45,104 nt of DNA, taken from assembly GCF_010820565.1 (NCBI RefSeq), contig NZ_JAAIJQ010000044.1:1-45104 (forward strand), in the 5' to 3' direction. Shown here one piece after another: positions 6,942 to 19,716 of this stretch (positions are counted from its first letter, which is position 1; each line of letters begins with the position of its first letter). Source of the DNA: Thiorhodococcus minor (lineage in GTDB: Bacteria > Pseudomonadota > Gammaproteobacteria > Chromatiales > Chromatiaceae). A program made the translations under genes and the position numbers. The notes below the pieces were generated by a model. The model saw nothing but the letters and a program-made list of their open reading frames with translations. It did not search any database and was not told where the DNA came from.

Positions 6942-8513
6942 CTATCGAACCAAGTCGTAGTTGAAGTCGGTCACGCCCATCTCGCGGGTTTCGTCGTCCA
7001 GGCGCTCCAGGACGGCGTTGACCAGCGTGGTCAGCATGTACATGGCACCCTCGTAGCCCAGGGTGGTCATGCGATGCAGGTGATGACGATCGAAGATCGG
7101 GAAGCCGATGCGGATCACCGGAACCTCGAACTCAGGACCCTTGTGCTTGGTGTCGCGCTGGATGAACTTGCCGTAGCTGTTACCGATCAGGAAGTCCGGC
7201 TTGTCGGTGAAGCACAGCGAGCGCAGGTGCCAGAGGTCCTTGCCGATGTGGACTTCGGCGCCAGCCCCATAAGGCGAGTCGGACAGGATCTTCTCGACGG
7301 CCTTCTTCCAGCGCTTGTTGGCGTGGTTGCAGAGGACGTGGGTCGGCTCGGCGCCCAGCTCGAGCAGGAACTTGGTCATGCCCATGACGAAGTCGGCATC
7401 ACCGTAGAGAGCGAGCTTCTTGCCGTGCAGCCAGGTGTGGCTGTCCGTCATCATGTCGACCAGACGGCCGCGCTCCTTCGCCAGCGACTCTGGGATCTCC
7501 TTGCCGGAGAGCTCGGACACCTTCATCAGGAATTCGTCGGTCCACTCCAGCCCCATGGGGATGTTGATGGCCGGGACGTCGTGCTTCCAGGTGATCTGCG
7601 AGAACTTCTTGGTCTTCGGCAGCTGCCAGGGCTGGAGCAGGATGGTGTCGATGGCGTTCGGCGCGTCCTTCATCTCGGCGAGCGGGGTGCCGCCGTCGTA
7701 CATGCGGTACTGGCCGTCGGCCGGGGTGTCCAGCACCTCGGTCGGATCGCACAGCAGGCTGTAGCCGACGCCCATCTCCTGCATCATGCGGTGCATGACG
7801 CGGTAGTTGCCGAGGTAGGTCTCGAAACCGGGCACGATGTTGATCTTGCCGTTCGAGCCGACCGTCTTGTCCTCCATGTGGTTCAGCGTGAAGTAGCGCT
7901 GCATGCCCTCGAACATGTTGTCCCAGCCGGTGGTATGGCTGCCGACGAAGCTCGGGGTGTGCGCGAAGGGCGTCGGGAAGTCTTGCTCGATGTGCCCTTC
8001 CTTCTTGGCGTTGCCGATGAAGGCGTTGAGGTCGTCACCAATGACCTCGGCCATGCAGGTGGTGCTGACCGCGATGCACTCGGGCTTGTAGAGTGCCTTG
8101 GCGTTCTCCAGACCGTCGAACATGTTCTTCTGGCCACCGAAGACCGCCGCGTCCTCGGTCATGGAGTCGGAGACGCAGGCGACCGGCTCCTTGAAGTGGC
8201 GGTTGAAGTAGGTGCGGAAGTAGGCGACGCAGCCCTGGGAGCCATGCACGTAAGGCAGGGTCTTCTCGAAGCCGAGTGCGCAGAGCACGGCGCCGAGGGG
8301 CTGGCAGGCCTTGGCCGGGTTGATGGTCAGGGCCTCACGCTTGAAGTTCAGCTCCTGGTATTCCTTGGTGGTCGTCCACTGGAAGGTCTCCTCGATCTTA
8401 TCGAGTGCAGGCACTTCCTCGACGGTATCACGCTTGGCCTTGAGGTTTTCCTTGTAATCCTCGTCACGGAACAAGGGGTAGCAAGGCTTGATCTGGTCGA
8501 CTGTCTGGCTCAT
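6942..8513 (-). CDS. nifK: Nitrogenase molybdenum-iron protein beta chain
   Basis: The 523-residue beta subunit of dinitrogenase carries the P-cluster ligands at the same numbers as the Azotobacter protein: C70 (PAKAC), C95 (GSQGC) and C153 (STTC). It pairs with NifD to form the alpha2beta2 MoFe protein, and each alpha-beta pair shares one P-cluster. The start ATG 8513 (MSQTVDQIKP) has TAGGAG at good distance. Length and motifs show an intact Mo-type enzyme rather than a VnfK or AnfK form. It lies 127 bases after nifD, and the spacer holds a large hairpin. Confidence 0.99.
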   Translation of the reverse strand: MSQTVDQIKPCYPLFRDEDYKENLKAKRDTVEEVPALDKIEETFQWTTTKEYQELNFKREALTINPAKACQPLGAVLCALGFEKTLPYVHGSQGCVAYFRTYFNRHFKEPVACVSDSMTEDAAVFGGQKNMFDGLENAKALYKPECIAVSTTCMAEVIGDDLNAFIGNAKKEGHIEQDFPTPFAHTPSFVGSHTTGWDNMFEGMQRYFTLNHMEDKTVGSNGKINIVPGFETYLGNYRVMHRMMQEMGVGYSLLCDPTEVLDTPADGQYRMYDGGTPLAEMKDAPNAIDTILLQPWQLPKTKKFSQITWKHDVPAINIPMGLEWTDEFLMKVSELSGKEIPESLAKERGRLVDMMTDSHTWLHGKKLALYGDADFVMGMTKFLLELGAEPTHVLCNHANKRWKKAVEKILSDSPYGAGAEVHIGKDLWHLRSLCFTDKPDFLIGNSYGKFIQRDTKHKGPEFEVPVIRIGFPIFDRHHLHRMTTLGYEGAMYMLTTLVNAVLERLDDETREMGVTDFNYDLVR

Positions 8514-8576
8514 GAGTGTGCTCCTACCGCGCCGCTAATCTGCGGACAGACGGCATGAAAAGGGGTAGCTGGGCTT

Positions 8577-8628
8577 CCAGCGGCCAGCTTCCAGCCACCA
8601 GCAAGAAGTGCTGGTAGCTGGCCGCTGG
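8577..8628 (-). promoter_or_regulatory. Large two-part hairpin between nifD and nifK
   Basis: CCAGCGGCCAGCT (8577-8589) and AGCTGGCCGCTGG (8616-8628) are perfect 13-bp inverted arms. Inside them ACCAGCA (8597-8603) pairs with TGCTGGT (8609-8615) around a 5-base loop, AGAAG, leaving a 7-base bulge on one side. The total of 20 paired bases would be very stable in RNA. There is no T-run. It could protect the nifHD portion of the transcript from exonucleases or slow polymerase before nifK, which would set the NifH:D:K ratio; this is inference. Confidence 0.65.
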
Positions 8629-8640
8629 CGGCTCGTTCAA

Positions 8641-10125
8641 TCAGGCGCTGGCGGCGACCGCCTCGGCCTCACCCTCGGCAGGCTTCTGCCAGGGTGCCTG
8701 CATGCTCTTCCAGCAGGGATTGTTGATGGTCATGTCCATGTCACGGGCGAAGATGGCGAAGCCGTCGTAGCCGTGATAGGGGCCGGAGTAATCCCAGGAG
8801 TGCATCTGGCGGAAAGGCACGCCCATCTTCTGGAAGATGTACTTTTCCTTGATGCCGGAGCCGATCAGGTCAGGCTTGACCTTCTTGACGAACTCCTCGA
8901 ACTCATAGCCGGTGACGTCGTCATACAGCAGTGTCGAGTCACCCATCTCCTTGATGGTGCGGTCGTAGTCGTCGTTATGCGCGAACTCGTAGCCCGTGCC
9001 GACCACTTCCATGCCCAGATCCTCATAGGCGCCGATGACGTGACGCGGACGCAGACCGCCGACGTAGAGCATCACCTTCTTACCTTCCAGGCGCGGACGG
9101 TACTTGGCGATGATGGCCTCGTACTCGGCGGTGTACTTCTCGATGACCTTCTCGGCGTTGGCCTGGATGGTCTCGTCGAAGAAGGCGGCGATCTTACGCA
9201 GCGACTCGGCGATCTTGGTCGGGCCGAAGAAGTTGTACTCCATCCACGGCACACCGTATTTCTCTTCCATGAACCGGCTGATGTAGTTCATGGAGCGGTA
9301 GCAGTGGATGAGGTTCAGCTTGACCTTGGGGGTCAGCTCCATCTCCGAGAGGGTGCCGTCACCGGACCACTGTGCGACGACGCGCAGACCCATCTCCTCG
9401 AGCAGGATGCGCGAGGCCCAGGCGTCACCACCGATGTTGTAGTCGCCGATGACCGCGACGTCGTACTTGCCGGTCTCGAAGGAGTTGTCGCCATCGCGGT
9501 TGCCGATGACCCAGTCACGGATGGCGTCGTTGGCGATGTGGTGACCCAGCGACTGAGACACACCACGGAAGCCCTCGCAGCGAACCGGGACGATCGGCTT
9601 CTCGAGCTCCTTGCTCTTCTTCTTGGAGACGGCCTCGATGTCGTCGCCAATCAGACCGATCGGGCACTCGGACTGGACACTGATGCCCTTGGCCAGCGGG
9701 AACAGCTCTTCGATCTCGGAGATGAGCTTGTCGAGCTTCTTGTCGCCGCCGAACACGATGTCCTTCTCCTGGAAATCCGAGGTGAAGTTCATGGTTCCGA
9801 AGGTGTTCACACCCGTGTGGCCGACGTAGTAGTTACGACGACCGGCGCGGGAGTACTGACCGCAGCCAACCGGGCCGTGGGAGATGTGGATCATGTCCTT
9901 GATCGGACCCCAGACCACGCCCTTGGAGCCGGCGTAGGCGCAGCCACGGACGGTCATGACGCCGGGGAGCGACTTGCGGTTGGAGATGATGCACTTCTTG
10001 GACTGCTCGATCGACTGATCGTTGACGGCCAGGTGCTTCGCACGGTCCTTCTTGGCCTTATCCGGGTAGACCTCGAGGACTTCCTGGATGAGGTCCTGGG
10101 TCTCTTCGCGAGTCATACTTGCCAT
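8641..10125 (-). CDS. nifD: Nitrogenase molybdenum-iron protein alpha chain
   Basis: The 494-residue alpha subunit of dinitrogenase holds FeMo-co and half of the P-cluster. P-cluster ligands are C62, C88 and C154; FeMo-co ligands are C275 and H442, all at the standard Azotobacter numbers. The segment [17 protein letters not shown], typical of the Mo enzyme, is present. The start ATG 10125 (MASMTREE) is preceded by GAGGAA; a second ATG at 10116 is possible. The C-terminus is Glu/Ala-rich and ends EAVAASA. The gene lies 121 bases after nifH in the same operon. Confidence 0.99.
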   Translation of the reverse strand: MASMTREETQDLIQEVLEVYPDKAKKDRAKHLAVNDQSIEQSKKCIISNRKSLPGVMTVRGCAYAGSKGVVWGPIKDMIHISHGPVGCGQYSRAGRRNYYVGHTGVNTFGTMNFTSDFQEKDIVFGGDKKLDKLISEIEELFPLAKGISVQSECPIGLIGDDIEAVSKKKSKELEKPIVPVRCEGFRGVSQSLGHHIANDAIRDWVIGNRDGDNSFETGKYDVAVIGDYNIGGDAWASRILLEEMGLRVVAQWSGDGTLSEMELTPKVKLNLIHCYRSMNYISRFMEEKYGVPWMEYNFFGPTKIAESLRKIAAFFDETIQANAEKVIEKYTAEYEAIIAKYRPRLEGKKVMLYVGGLRPRHVIGAYEDLGMEVVGTGYEFAHNDDYDRTIKEMGDSTLLYDDVTGYEFEEFVKKVKPDLIGSGIKEKYIFQKMGVPFRQMHSWDYSGPYHGYDGFAIFARDMDMTINNPCWKSMQAPWQKPAEGEAEAVAASA

Positions 10126-10196
10126 GGTGGCTTTTCCTCAAATTCGGCGCCGCGACTAATCCGCCGACAGTCGCACGGTGAGAAATCATGAGCGGT

Positions 10197-10223
10197 GGAC
10201 GGCGACACCTGGGTGCCGCGTCC
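10197..10223 (-). promoter_or_regulatory. Hairpin between nifH and nifD
   Basis: GGACGGCGACACC (10197-10209) can pair with GGTGCCGCGTCC (10212-10223), giving about 11 pairs with one bulge and one mismatch. It lies in the 121-base spacer after the nifH stop. Stem-loops here are known in other diazotrophs and are thought to stabilise a nifH-only transcript, giving excess Fe protein. The match is imperfect and the tight loop would need one or two pairs to open. Confidence 0.4.
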
Positions 10224-10246
10224 GCTGTTCAGGCAGTGAGCGCCGA

Positions 10247-11152
<906 letters not shown>

Positions 11153-11190
11153 TCACGAGCGTTGAACGAATCGTCACTCGCCAGCTACCA

Positions 11191-11206
11191 AGCAACCTTC
11201 ATGCCA
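11191..11206 (-). promoter_or_regulatory. Sigma-54 promoter of nifH
   Basis: Read on the minus strand the site is TGGCAT-N5-TTGCT, matching the -24/-12 consensus TGGCAC-N5-TTGCW with one deviation in the -24 box. The -24 element is at 11201-11206 and the -12 element at 11191-11195. It lies 63-78 bases upstream of the nifH start codon, and a NifA-type activator site is about 100 bases further upstream. Confidence 0.85.
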
Positions 11207-11303
11207 GGCGAAAGAAAACCCTCAACCCACTGTTTTTGAAGGCTCTACCTGACCCTAAGCACCTCCCCAGTCTTGGTAGCATCCCCGACAAAGCCCCGGG
11301 GGC

Positions 11304-11319
11304 TGTATGGATAACAACA
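11304..11319. promoter_or_regulatory. NifA upstream activator sequence (TGT-N10-ACA)
   Basis: TGT (11304-11306), ten bases, then ACA (11317-11319) fits the NifA-binding consensus exactly. It lies 98 bases upstream of the -24 box of nifH, within the normal 80-150 range. It overlaps the first codons of draT: the ATG starts at 11307. It is the only TGT-N10-ACA that I found between the two start codons. Confidence 0.7.
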
Positions 11320-12161
11320 GACAAAGCGAACAAAGCAGCCAGCCGGCCCCTTCCCTGCCCGCCAGCGCCCGCCTCCCGTTCAACCACTGCAACCTACCGG
11401 CCGTCATCCTCGGCAGCCTCACCTTCCAGGAGCACCCGGTCCCGCTGGAGATCGACGGCGTCCGCGATTTCCACCAAGACCTCTTCGCGACCCTGGCCGC
11501 CTTCGGTCGGCACGCGGATCGCGCACAACGCTTCCAGGACTACATGACCGTGAACTTCCTGCTCGACGAGCTCGACGAGGCGGGACTCACGCCCGGCCGG
11601 CGGCGGAAGTCGCGCGTCAATGCCAATTACCTGCGGATGGTGCGGGGCTGGTCGTTCGACTCGGACGGGCGCGAGGGCGCGGTGCTCAAACGCTGGGTGG
11701 AGAGCCGCTTCGGGCTATTGGCGCGACATCACGCCGGCTCGCTGATCGATCGCAACGGCGACGCCTATCACCACTATGTGCTACAGGGCACACGCGGGCT
11801 CTACGCGACCAATGCATTGGAGGCCCAGCTCGACCTGCTCTACACCTATTGCCAGTACGAGCTGGCACGCGAGCACCCCCACACCTTGCACATCAGGCTC
11901 TACCGGGGCATCAACCGCATCGACGAGCACGAGATCCTGGAGACAGGCGTCTGCGGTCGACACCGCGTCCTGCTGAACAATCTCAACAGCTTCACCAGCA
12001 ACCGCGAGCGCGCGGACGAGTTCGGCGACTACATCCTCATGGCCAAGGTCCCGCTGTCGAAGGTCTTCTTCTACAACCGACTGCTGCCCGGGATGCTCAA
12101 GGGGGAAGACGAGTATGTGGTGATCGGCGGAGCCTATGAGGTTTGCATCAGTACGATCTGA
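11307..12161 (+). CDS. draT: NAD+-dinitrogen-reductase ADP-ribosyltransferase
   Basis: The 284-residue DraT reversibly inactivates nitrogenase by transferring ADP-ribose from NAD+ to Arg101 of NifH when fixed nitrogen appears or energy drops. Visible features are the RLYRGIN segment with the NAD-binding arginine, the SFTSNRERADEFG segment equivalent to the STS motif, and GEDEYVVIGG near the C-terminus carrying the acidic catalytic motif. It is divergent from nifH with a 178-base shared intergenic region. The start ATG 11307 lies inside the NifA-type site. No draG, the gene for the reactivating hydrolase, follows; the next gene is a HAD phosphatase. Confidence 0.95.
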   Translation: MDNNRQSEQSSQPAPSLPASARLPFNHCNLPAVILGSLTFQEHPVPLEIDGVRDFHQDLFATLAAFGRHADRAQRFQDYMTVNFLLDELDEAGLTPGRRRKSRVNANYLRMVRGWSFDSDGREGAVLKRWVESRFGLLARHHAGSLIDRNGDAYHHYVLQGTRGLYATNALEAQLDLLYTYCQYELAREHPHTLHIRLYRGINRIDEHEILETGVCGRHRVLLNNLNSFTSNRERADEFGDYILMAKVPLSKVFFYNRLLPGMLKGEDEYVVIGGAYEVCISTI

Positions 12162-12255
12162 TCGCCAAGCCAAGGCGCCAGAAGCGAGCAGTTTGGCCCG
12201 AGCCACCCAATCCGGGCACAATGCAGGCCCACATCACGGCTATCAGCGACCGCGC

Positions 12256-14050
<1,795 letters not shown>

Positions 14051-14147
14051 TGCGGGGCTGGCTCGCGGCCGGCCCAAGCGAGGCTCGCGCATGAAGAGCC
14101 TGTAATCCTCTCACGGCCGAAATCTCCTCTCACCTTCGACGTCGGTG

Positions 14148-14156
14148 TGCGATAAT
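14148..14156 (+). promoter_or_regulatory. Possible extended -10 promoter before yajC
   Basis: TGCGATAAT matches an extended -10 element (TGn-TATAAT) with one change. It lies in the 211-base gap after tgt, 106 bases before the yajC start. No good -35 hexamer is present, which is usual for extended -10 promoters. Read-through from tgt is an alternative. Confidence 0.35.
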
Positions 14157-14261
14157 TCGCGACCGACTTTATCTGGTCTGCATCGCCTGGCGGTGCCGAT
14201 CTGCAATCAAAGCCATCGGACACGTCGCGCATGGCGGTCCGCAACGACATCAGGAACCACT

Positions 14262-14594
14262 ATGAGCTTCTTTATCTCCGACGCACTAGCGCAAGGCGAG
14301 CCCGCGGCTGCCGCGGGCGATCCCTTCATGGCACTGCTGCCGCTGGTGCTGTTCGCAGTCATCTTCTACTTCCTGCTCATCCGCCCCCAGGCCAAGCGCC
14401 AGAAGGAGCACCGCAAGATGGTCGAGGCCCTCGCCAAGGGTGACGAGATCATCACCATGGGCGGCATGGCCGCTCGCATCACGGACATCGGCGAGAACTT
14501 CGTGCAGGCCGAAGTTGCTGACGGGGTTCAGGTGAAGATCCGCCGCGCGGCGGTCGAGTCGGTACTGCCCAAGGGCACCTTGAAGGAGCTCTGA
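14262..14594 (+). CDS. yajC: Preprotein translocase accessory subunit YajC
   Basis: The 110-residue inner-membrane protein has one transmembrane helix (about 23-43, MALLPLVLFAVIFYFLLIRPQ) followed by a basic stretch (KRQKEHRKM) and a small cytoplasmic domain with GDEIITMGG and KIRRAAVESVLPKG, all typical of YajC. It associates with SecDF-YidC. ATG 14262 has CAGGAA upstream. The gene lies between tgt and secD. Confidence 0.97.
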   Translation: MSFFISDALAQGEPAAAAGDPFMALLPLVLFAVIFYFLLIRPQAKRQKEHRKMVEALAKGDEIITMGGMAARITDIGENFVQAEVADGVQVKIRRAAVESVLPKGTLKEL

Positions 14595-14929
14595 GGCTCC
14601 CGCGCAGCGCTCACCGAGCGCTGCCCTGCCTGCGGAGCCGACGCTTTCTTGGCATGACCACTACCCGGGGCATGACCACTACCCGGGGCATGACCACCAC
14701 TCGGAGCATGAGCGCCACCGACAGGGCGCCAACGCCCGGACGGTCCTGACGGCGCCGCCGCGGCCACGCAGACCCGCGCGATAGCACTGGACCACAGCCA
14801 AGGCCGGAGCACCGCCGACAGGAGCCCCTCCAGCCCTTGCGGGTGCGCGCCGCGAGGCCCGGTGCTGCGCCTCATCCCGCCCTTCCCACTCTGTCCCCTC
14901 CGACAGCCGACGTAGCGATTGGAACAACA
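14595..14929. other. 335-base spacer between yajC and secD with tandem repeat
   Basis: The spacer is longer than is usual between yajC and secD. It contains a tandem repeat at 14651-14722. A minus-strand open frame crosses it with a Gly/His/Ala-rich repeat (GHAPGS); it runs into yajC and secD antisense and is judged spurious. I see no convincing promoter or terminator. Confidence 0.5.
14651..14722 (+). repeat. 18-bp tandem repeat, about four units
   Basis: Units start at 14651, 14669, 14687 and 14705. The first two are identical (GGCATGACCACTACCCGG), the third has two changes and the fourth is degenerate. Because 18 is a multiple of three, both strands stay open through it. Copy number is likely to vary between strains. 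Confidence 0.8.
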
Positions 14930-16786
<1,857 letters not shown>

Positions 16787-16798
16787 GGGGCGTCCGGT

Positions 16799-17746
16799 AT
16801 GAGCAAGAAACGCACGATCAATGACTTTGGCATCGACTTCATGGGCAAGCGCAAGCTCGCCGCGACGCTGTCCGGAGCCGCGCTGGTACTCTGCCTCCTG
16901 TCTATCCTCTTCCGCGGCTTCGACCTCGGACTGGATTTCACCGGGGGCACGGTCATCGAGCTTGGCTACCCAGCGCCCGCGGAGCTGAGCGACGTTCGCG
17001 CCACCCTGGAGCAGGAAGGACTTGAGGCAGCGACCATCCAGTATTTCGGCTCGCGCACCGACGTTCTGATTCGCCTGGCGCCCAAGGAGGGAGAAGCGGA
17101 CAGCGCCCAGCTGAGCGACCGCGTCTATCGCACGCTCAACCAGGCAGCGGGGGGAGAGGTCGAGCTCAGGCGCGTGGAGTTCGTCGGCCCTCAGGTCGGC
17201 GAAGAGCTGCGCGAGAAGGGCGGACTGGCCGTGCTCTTCTCGCTGATCGGCATCCTTATCTATGTCGCGCTGCGCTTCGAGTGGCGTTTCGCCGTGGGGG
17301 CGGTCGCGGCACTCGTGCACGACGTCATCTTCACCGTCGGGATGTTCTCCATCTTCCAGATCCCCTTCGATCTCACGGTGCTCGCCGCCGTGCTGGCGGT
17401 GATCGGCTACTCGCTGAACGACACCATCGTCATCTTCGACAGGATCCGCGAGAATTTCCGCCGCATGCGCAAGGGCACCGTCATCGGGATCACCAACAGC
17501 TCCATCAACCAGACGCTGTCGCGCACCATCGTGACCTCGGGCACCACCCTGCTGGTGCTCTTCGCCCTCTACGTCCTGGGCGGCGAGGCCATCAGCGGCT
17601 TCTCGCTTGCGCTCATCATCGGCATCTTCGTCGGCACCTACTCCACCATCTACGTCGCCACGGCGGTCGTCATCTGGCTCGGGCTCAGTCGAAACGACCT
17701 CATGCCGGTCAAGAAGGAAGGCGCGGAGATGGACGCCATCCCCTAG
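16799..17746 (+). CDS. secF: Protein translocase subunit SecF
   Basis: The 315-residue partner of SecD has an N-terminal helix, the periplasmic domain with FRGFDLGLDFTGGT, and five further helices including SLNDTIVIFDRIRENFR, the SecF version of the conserved motif. It forms the SecDF complex with the gene upstream, 12 bases away. The transcript probably ends at the hairpin at 17792-17824. Confidence 0.98.
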   Translation: MSKKRTINDFGIDFMGKRKLAATLSGAALVLCLLSILFRGFDLGLDFTGGTVIELGYPAPAELSDVRATLEQEGLEAATIQYFGSRTDVLIRLAPKEGEADSAQLSDRVYRTLNQAAGGEVELRRVEFVGPQVGEELREKGGLAVLFSLIGILIYVALRFEWRFAVGAVAALVHDVIFTVGMFSIFQIPFDLTVLAAVLAVIGYSLNDTIVIFDRIRENFRRMRKGTVIGITNSSINQTLSRTIVTSGTTLLVLFALYVLGGEAISGFSLALIIGIFVGTYSTIYVATAVVIWLGLSRNDLMPVKKEGAEMDAIP

Positions 17747-17791
17747 CTTGAGGCGCAACGGGCAGGCGCCCAGGCGACGGGCGCATCATGA

Positions 17792-17824
17792 AAAGGGCCG
17801 TCCGCAGGCTGCGGACGGCCCTTT
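17792..17824. terminator. Bidirectional intrinsic terminator after secF
   Basis: A perfect 15-bp stem (17792-17806 with 17810-17824) has a 3-base loop, GGC. The stem starts AAAGGGCC and ends GGCCCTTT with pyrimidines after it, so it can act for secF on the plus strand and for the convergent flavoprotein gene on the minus strand. Confidence 0.85.
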
Positions 17825-17860
17825 CTCGTTGGCCGCGAGGAACAGCGGCGCCCAGGAAGC

Positions 17861-18988
17861 TCAGCGATAGCGATGCAGGTACATCCACTCGAAGAAGCGT
17901 TTCAGCCAATGGAAGATCCGCAAAGACGGCATGACCAGGTTGTACTTCTCGTTGCGCGCGACCAGCATGCCACTGCTGTTGGTGTCGACGATGCAAATGA
18001 GCTCGACGCGGAAGCCGGCCTTGGGCGTCTGTCCTTTGAGCTCGGCAACCAGATTGCGTGACGCCGCCCGGGCCTGCAGGTCCGCCATGTGACCCTGCTT
18101 GGGCATCCAGTCGGGACCCGGGAAGCTACCTGAGTCACCCGCGACATAGACCCGCTCGAAGCCGGGCACGCGGCACTGGGCATCGGCCTGCAGCAGACCG
18201 CCCGGCGAGCGCGGCAGCTCGGTGCTGTCGAGCCAGGCATTGCCCGTCATCCCCGGCATGAAGAGGATGAGGTCGGCCGGAAACTCCTCCGCCTCTGTAG
18301 CGACCGCCGTCTCCGAGAACCCCTTGAGCTTATGCCCCAGGTGGGTGCTGATGCCGCGCCGCTTCATCTCGGCCAGCAGACCGTCGACGGCCTTGGGGCC
18401 GAGACGATTGCCGGGACGCGGCGCGGGCGTGAAGAAATGCAGCTCGAACTTGTCGCGCCGCTTCTCCGCGCGCAGCTGATTGTCCATGCCGAAGAGAAAC
18501 TCGAAGACAGGGCCGCCGCGCATGGAGCTTTGCTCCTTGGGATTGCTGGCGAAGCCCATGGCGATGCTGCCACCCTCCATCGCCCGCACGCGGTCGCGAA
18601 TCGCCTTCGCGGCGGCGACGCCCTCACAGGGCACGATGGCGTGCCCGATGCCCGGAAGCTTCTTGATGAAGCGCCCGCCACTGGCGATGATCAGGCCATG
18701 GTTCTCGATCGGACCTTCCGTCGTCTCCAAGACACGCCCGCCATCGCGTAGGCCTGTTGCCTCCGCGGCGACGTGCTTGACCTTCATGCGGTCGAAGAAC
18801 CCGCGCAGGTCGATCACGAGATCATCTCCGGTGCGCAGCCCGGAGGGCACCCAGATCAGCCCAGGGTAGTAGACGAGCTCGGCCCTGCGGCTGACGACGG
18901 TGATATGAAGATCCGGCTTCAGCCGCCGCAATGCGCGGACGGCCGTGAGGGCGGCGAAGCCGGCCCCAACAATGGTGACACGCTCCAT
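17861..18988 (-). CDS. Sulfide:quinone oxidoreductase-like FAD-dependent protein
   Basis: The 375-residue flavoprotein has an N-terminal FAD-binding motif VGAGFAALTA, a second nucleotide-type motif YVAGDSGSFPGPDW, and KQGHMADLQAR near the C-terminus, as in sulfide:quinone reductases and flavocytochrome c flavoproteins. C121 and C332 are at positions compatible with the two redox cysteines of SQR; C272 is a third cysteine. The C-terminal FHWLKRFFEWMYLHR is amphipathic and could dock on the membrane. There is no signal peptide. It probably oxidises sulfide or a related sulfur compound and reduces quinone, but the exact SQR type is not certain. ATG 18988 has GGAG upstream. It is convergent with secF and lies 101 bases after tesA. 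Confidence 0.78.
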   Translation of the reverse strand: MERVTIVGAGFAALTAVRALRRLKPDLHITVVSRRAELVYYPGLIWVPSGLRTGDDLVIDLRGFFDRMKVKHVAAEATGLRDGGRVLETTEGPIENHGLIIASGGRFIKKLPGIGHAIVPCEGVAAAKAIRDRVRAMEGGSIAMGFASNPKEQSSMRGGPVFEFLFGMDNQLRAEKRRDKFELHFFTPAPRPGNRLGPKAVDGLLAEMKRRGISTHLGHKLKGFSETAVATEAEEFPADLILFMPGMTGNAWLDSTELPRSPGGLLQADAQCRVPGFERVYVAGDSGSFPGPDWMPKQGHMADLQARAASRNLVAELKGQTPKAGFRVELICIVDTNSSGMLVARNEKYNLVMPSLRIFHWLKRFFEWMYLHRYR

Positions 18989-19089
18989 AGATACTCCATC
19001 CAGTGATTTCGATAGCCACGCCTCACTCACAGGCTTCAGGCGCTGGCTGCAAGGCGCAGAAAAACAGGCGCGGGCTCGACAGGCCGCGA

Positions 19090-19716
19090 CTAGCCCGCGG
19101 CCTTGCCGGCGGCCTCGAGCAATGGCCTGAGCGCGGGCCAGACATTGTCCAGGATCAGCCCCTGAGCCTGCGACTTAGGGTGCAGACCATCGGATTGCAT
19201 CAGCGCCCAATCCTCGGCGATCCCCTTCAGGAAAGCGGGCACCAAGGCCACCCCGAGGCCCTCGGCGACCTCCGCGTAGACCGCTTGAAAGCCCTCTGTG
19301 TAAGCCGCACCATAGTTTGGCGGCAAGCGGACGCCAAGCAGCAGGATCCGAGCCCCGGCATCGCGCCCGCCTCGGATCAGCGCCTCGAGATTCTCCCGAA
19401 AGACGCTCAGCGGCACGCCGCGCAGGCCGTCATTCGCACCCAGCTCGATAACCAGCACCGCTGGCTGATGGGACTCCAGGAGCCGCGGCAGACGCGCCAG
19501 GCCGCCCGCTGTCGTTTCGCCCGACACGCTGGCGTTGATCACCTCGTGCGGCAAGACCTCCGACGCGATGCGCGCTTGCAGCAGCGCAACCCATCCCTCA
19601 TCGGTTGAGATTCCATATCCCGCGCTCAGACTGTCCCCAAGAATGAGGACGACCGGCGCCCGTGCGGCGGCCGAAAGCGGCAGCAGTAACAGCAAGATCA
19701 GGAGTCGACGGATCAT
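19090..19716 (-). CDS. tesA: Arylesterase / lysophospholipase, SGNH family
   Basis: The 208-residue periplasmic esterase has a signal peptide (MIRRLLILLLLLPLSAAARA). The catalytic Ser is in GDSLSAGYG (block I), the oxyanion Asn in GANDGLRG (block III), and the Asp-His pair in DGLHP (block V). The family hydrolyses acyl-CoA and ester substrates. The ATG at 19716 overlaps the start codon of the divergent ybbA: both share CATG at 19714-19717. The tesA/ybbA-ybbP arrangement is the same as in Escherichia coli. Confidence 0.95.
   Translation of the reverse strand: MIRRLLILLLLLPLSAAARAPVVLILGDSLSAGYGISTDEGWVALLQARIASEVLPHEVINASVSGETTAGGLARLPRLLESHQPAVLVIELGANDGLRGVPLSVFRENLEALIRGGRDAGARILLLGVRLPPNYGAAYTEGFQAVYAEVAEGLGVALVPAFLKGIAEDWALMQSDGLHPKSQAQGLILDNVWPALRPLLEAAGKAAG

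Noticed and set aside
6435-8558. Plus-strand open frame of about 700 codons antisense to nifK
   Set aside because: Its length follows from codon bias of nifK; the translation is a Val/Leu/Gly/His-rich shadow.
12136-12255. In-frame upstream extension of the HAD hydrolase starting at ATG 12136
   Set aside because: It would overlap draT by 26 bases and add about 40 residues outside the HAD fold; family length supports the GTG at 12256.
14528-14875. Minus-strand open frame with Gly-His-Ala repeats between yajC and secD
   Set aside because: The repeat is the translation of an 18-bp tandem repeat; the frame runs into neighbouring genes antisense and has no ribosome site of note.
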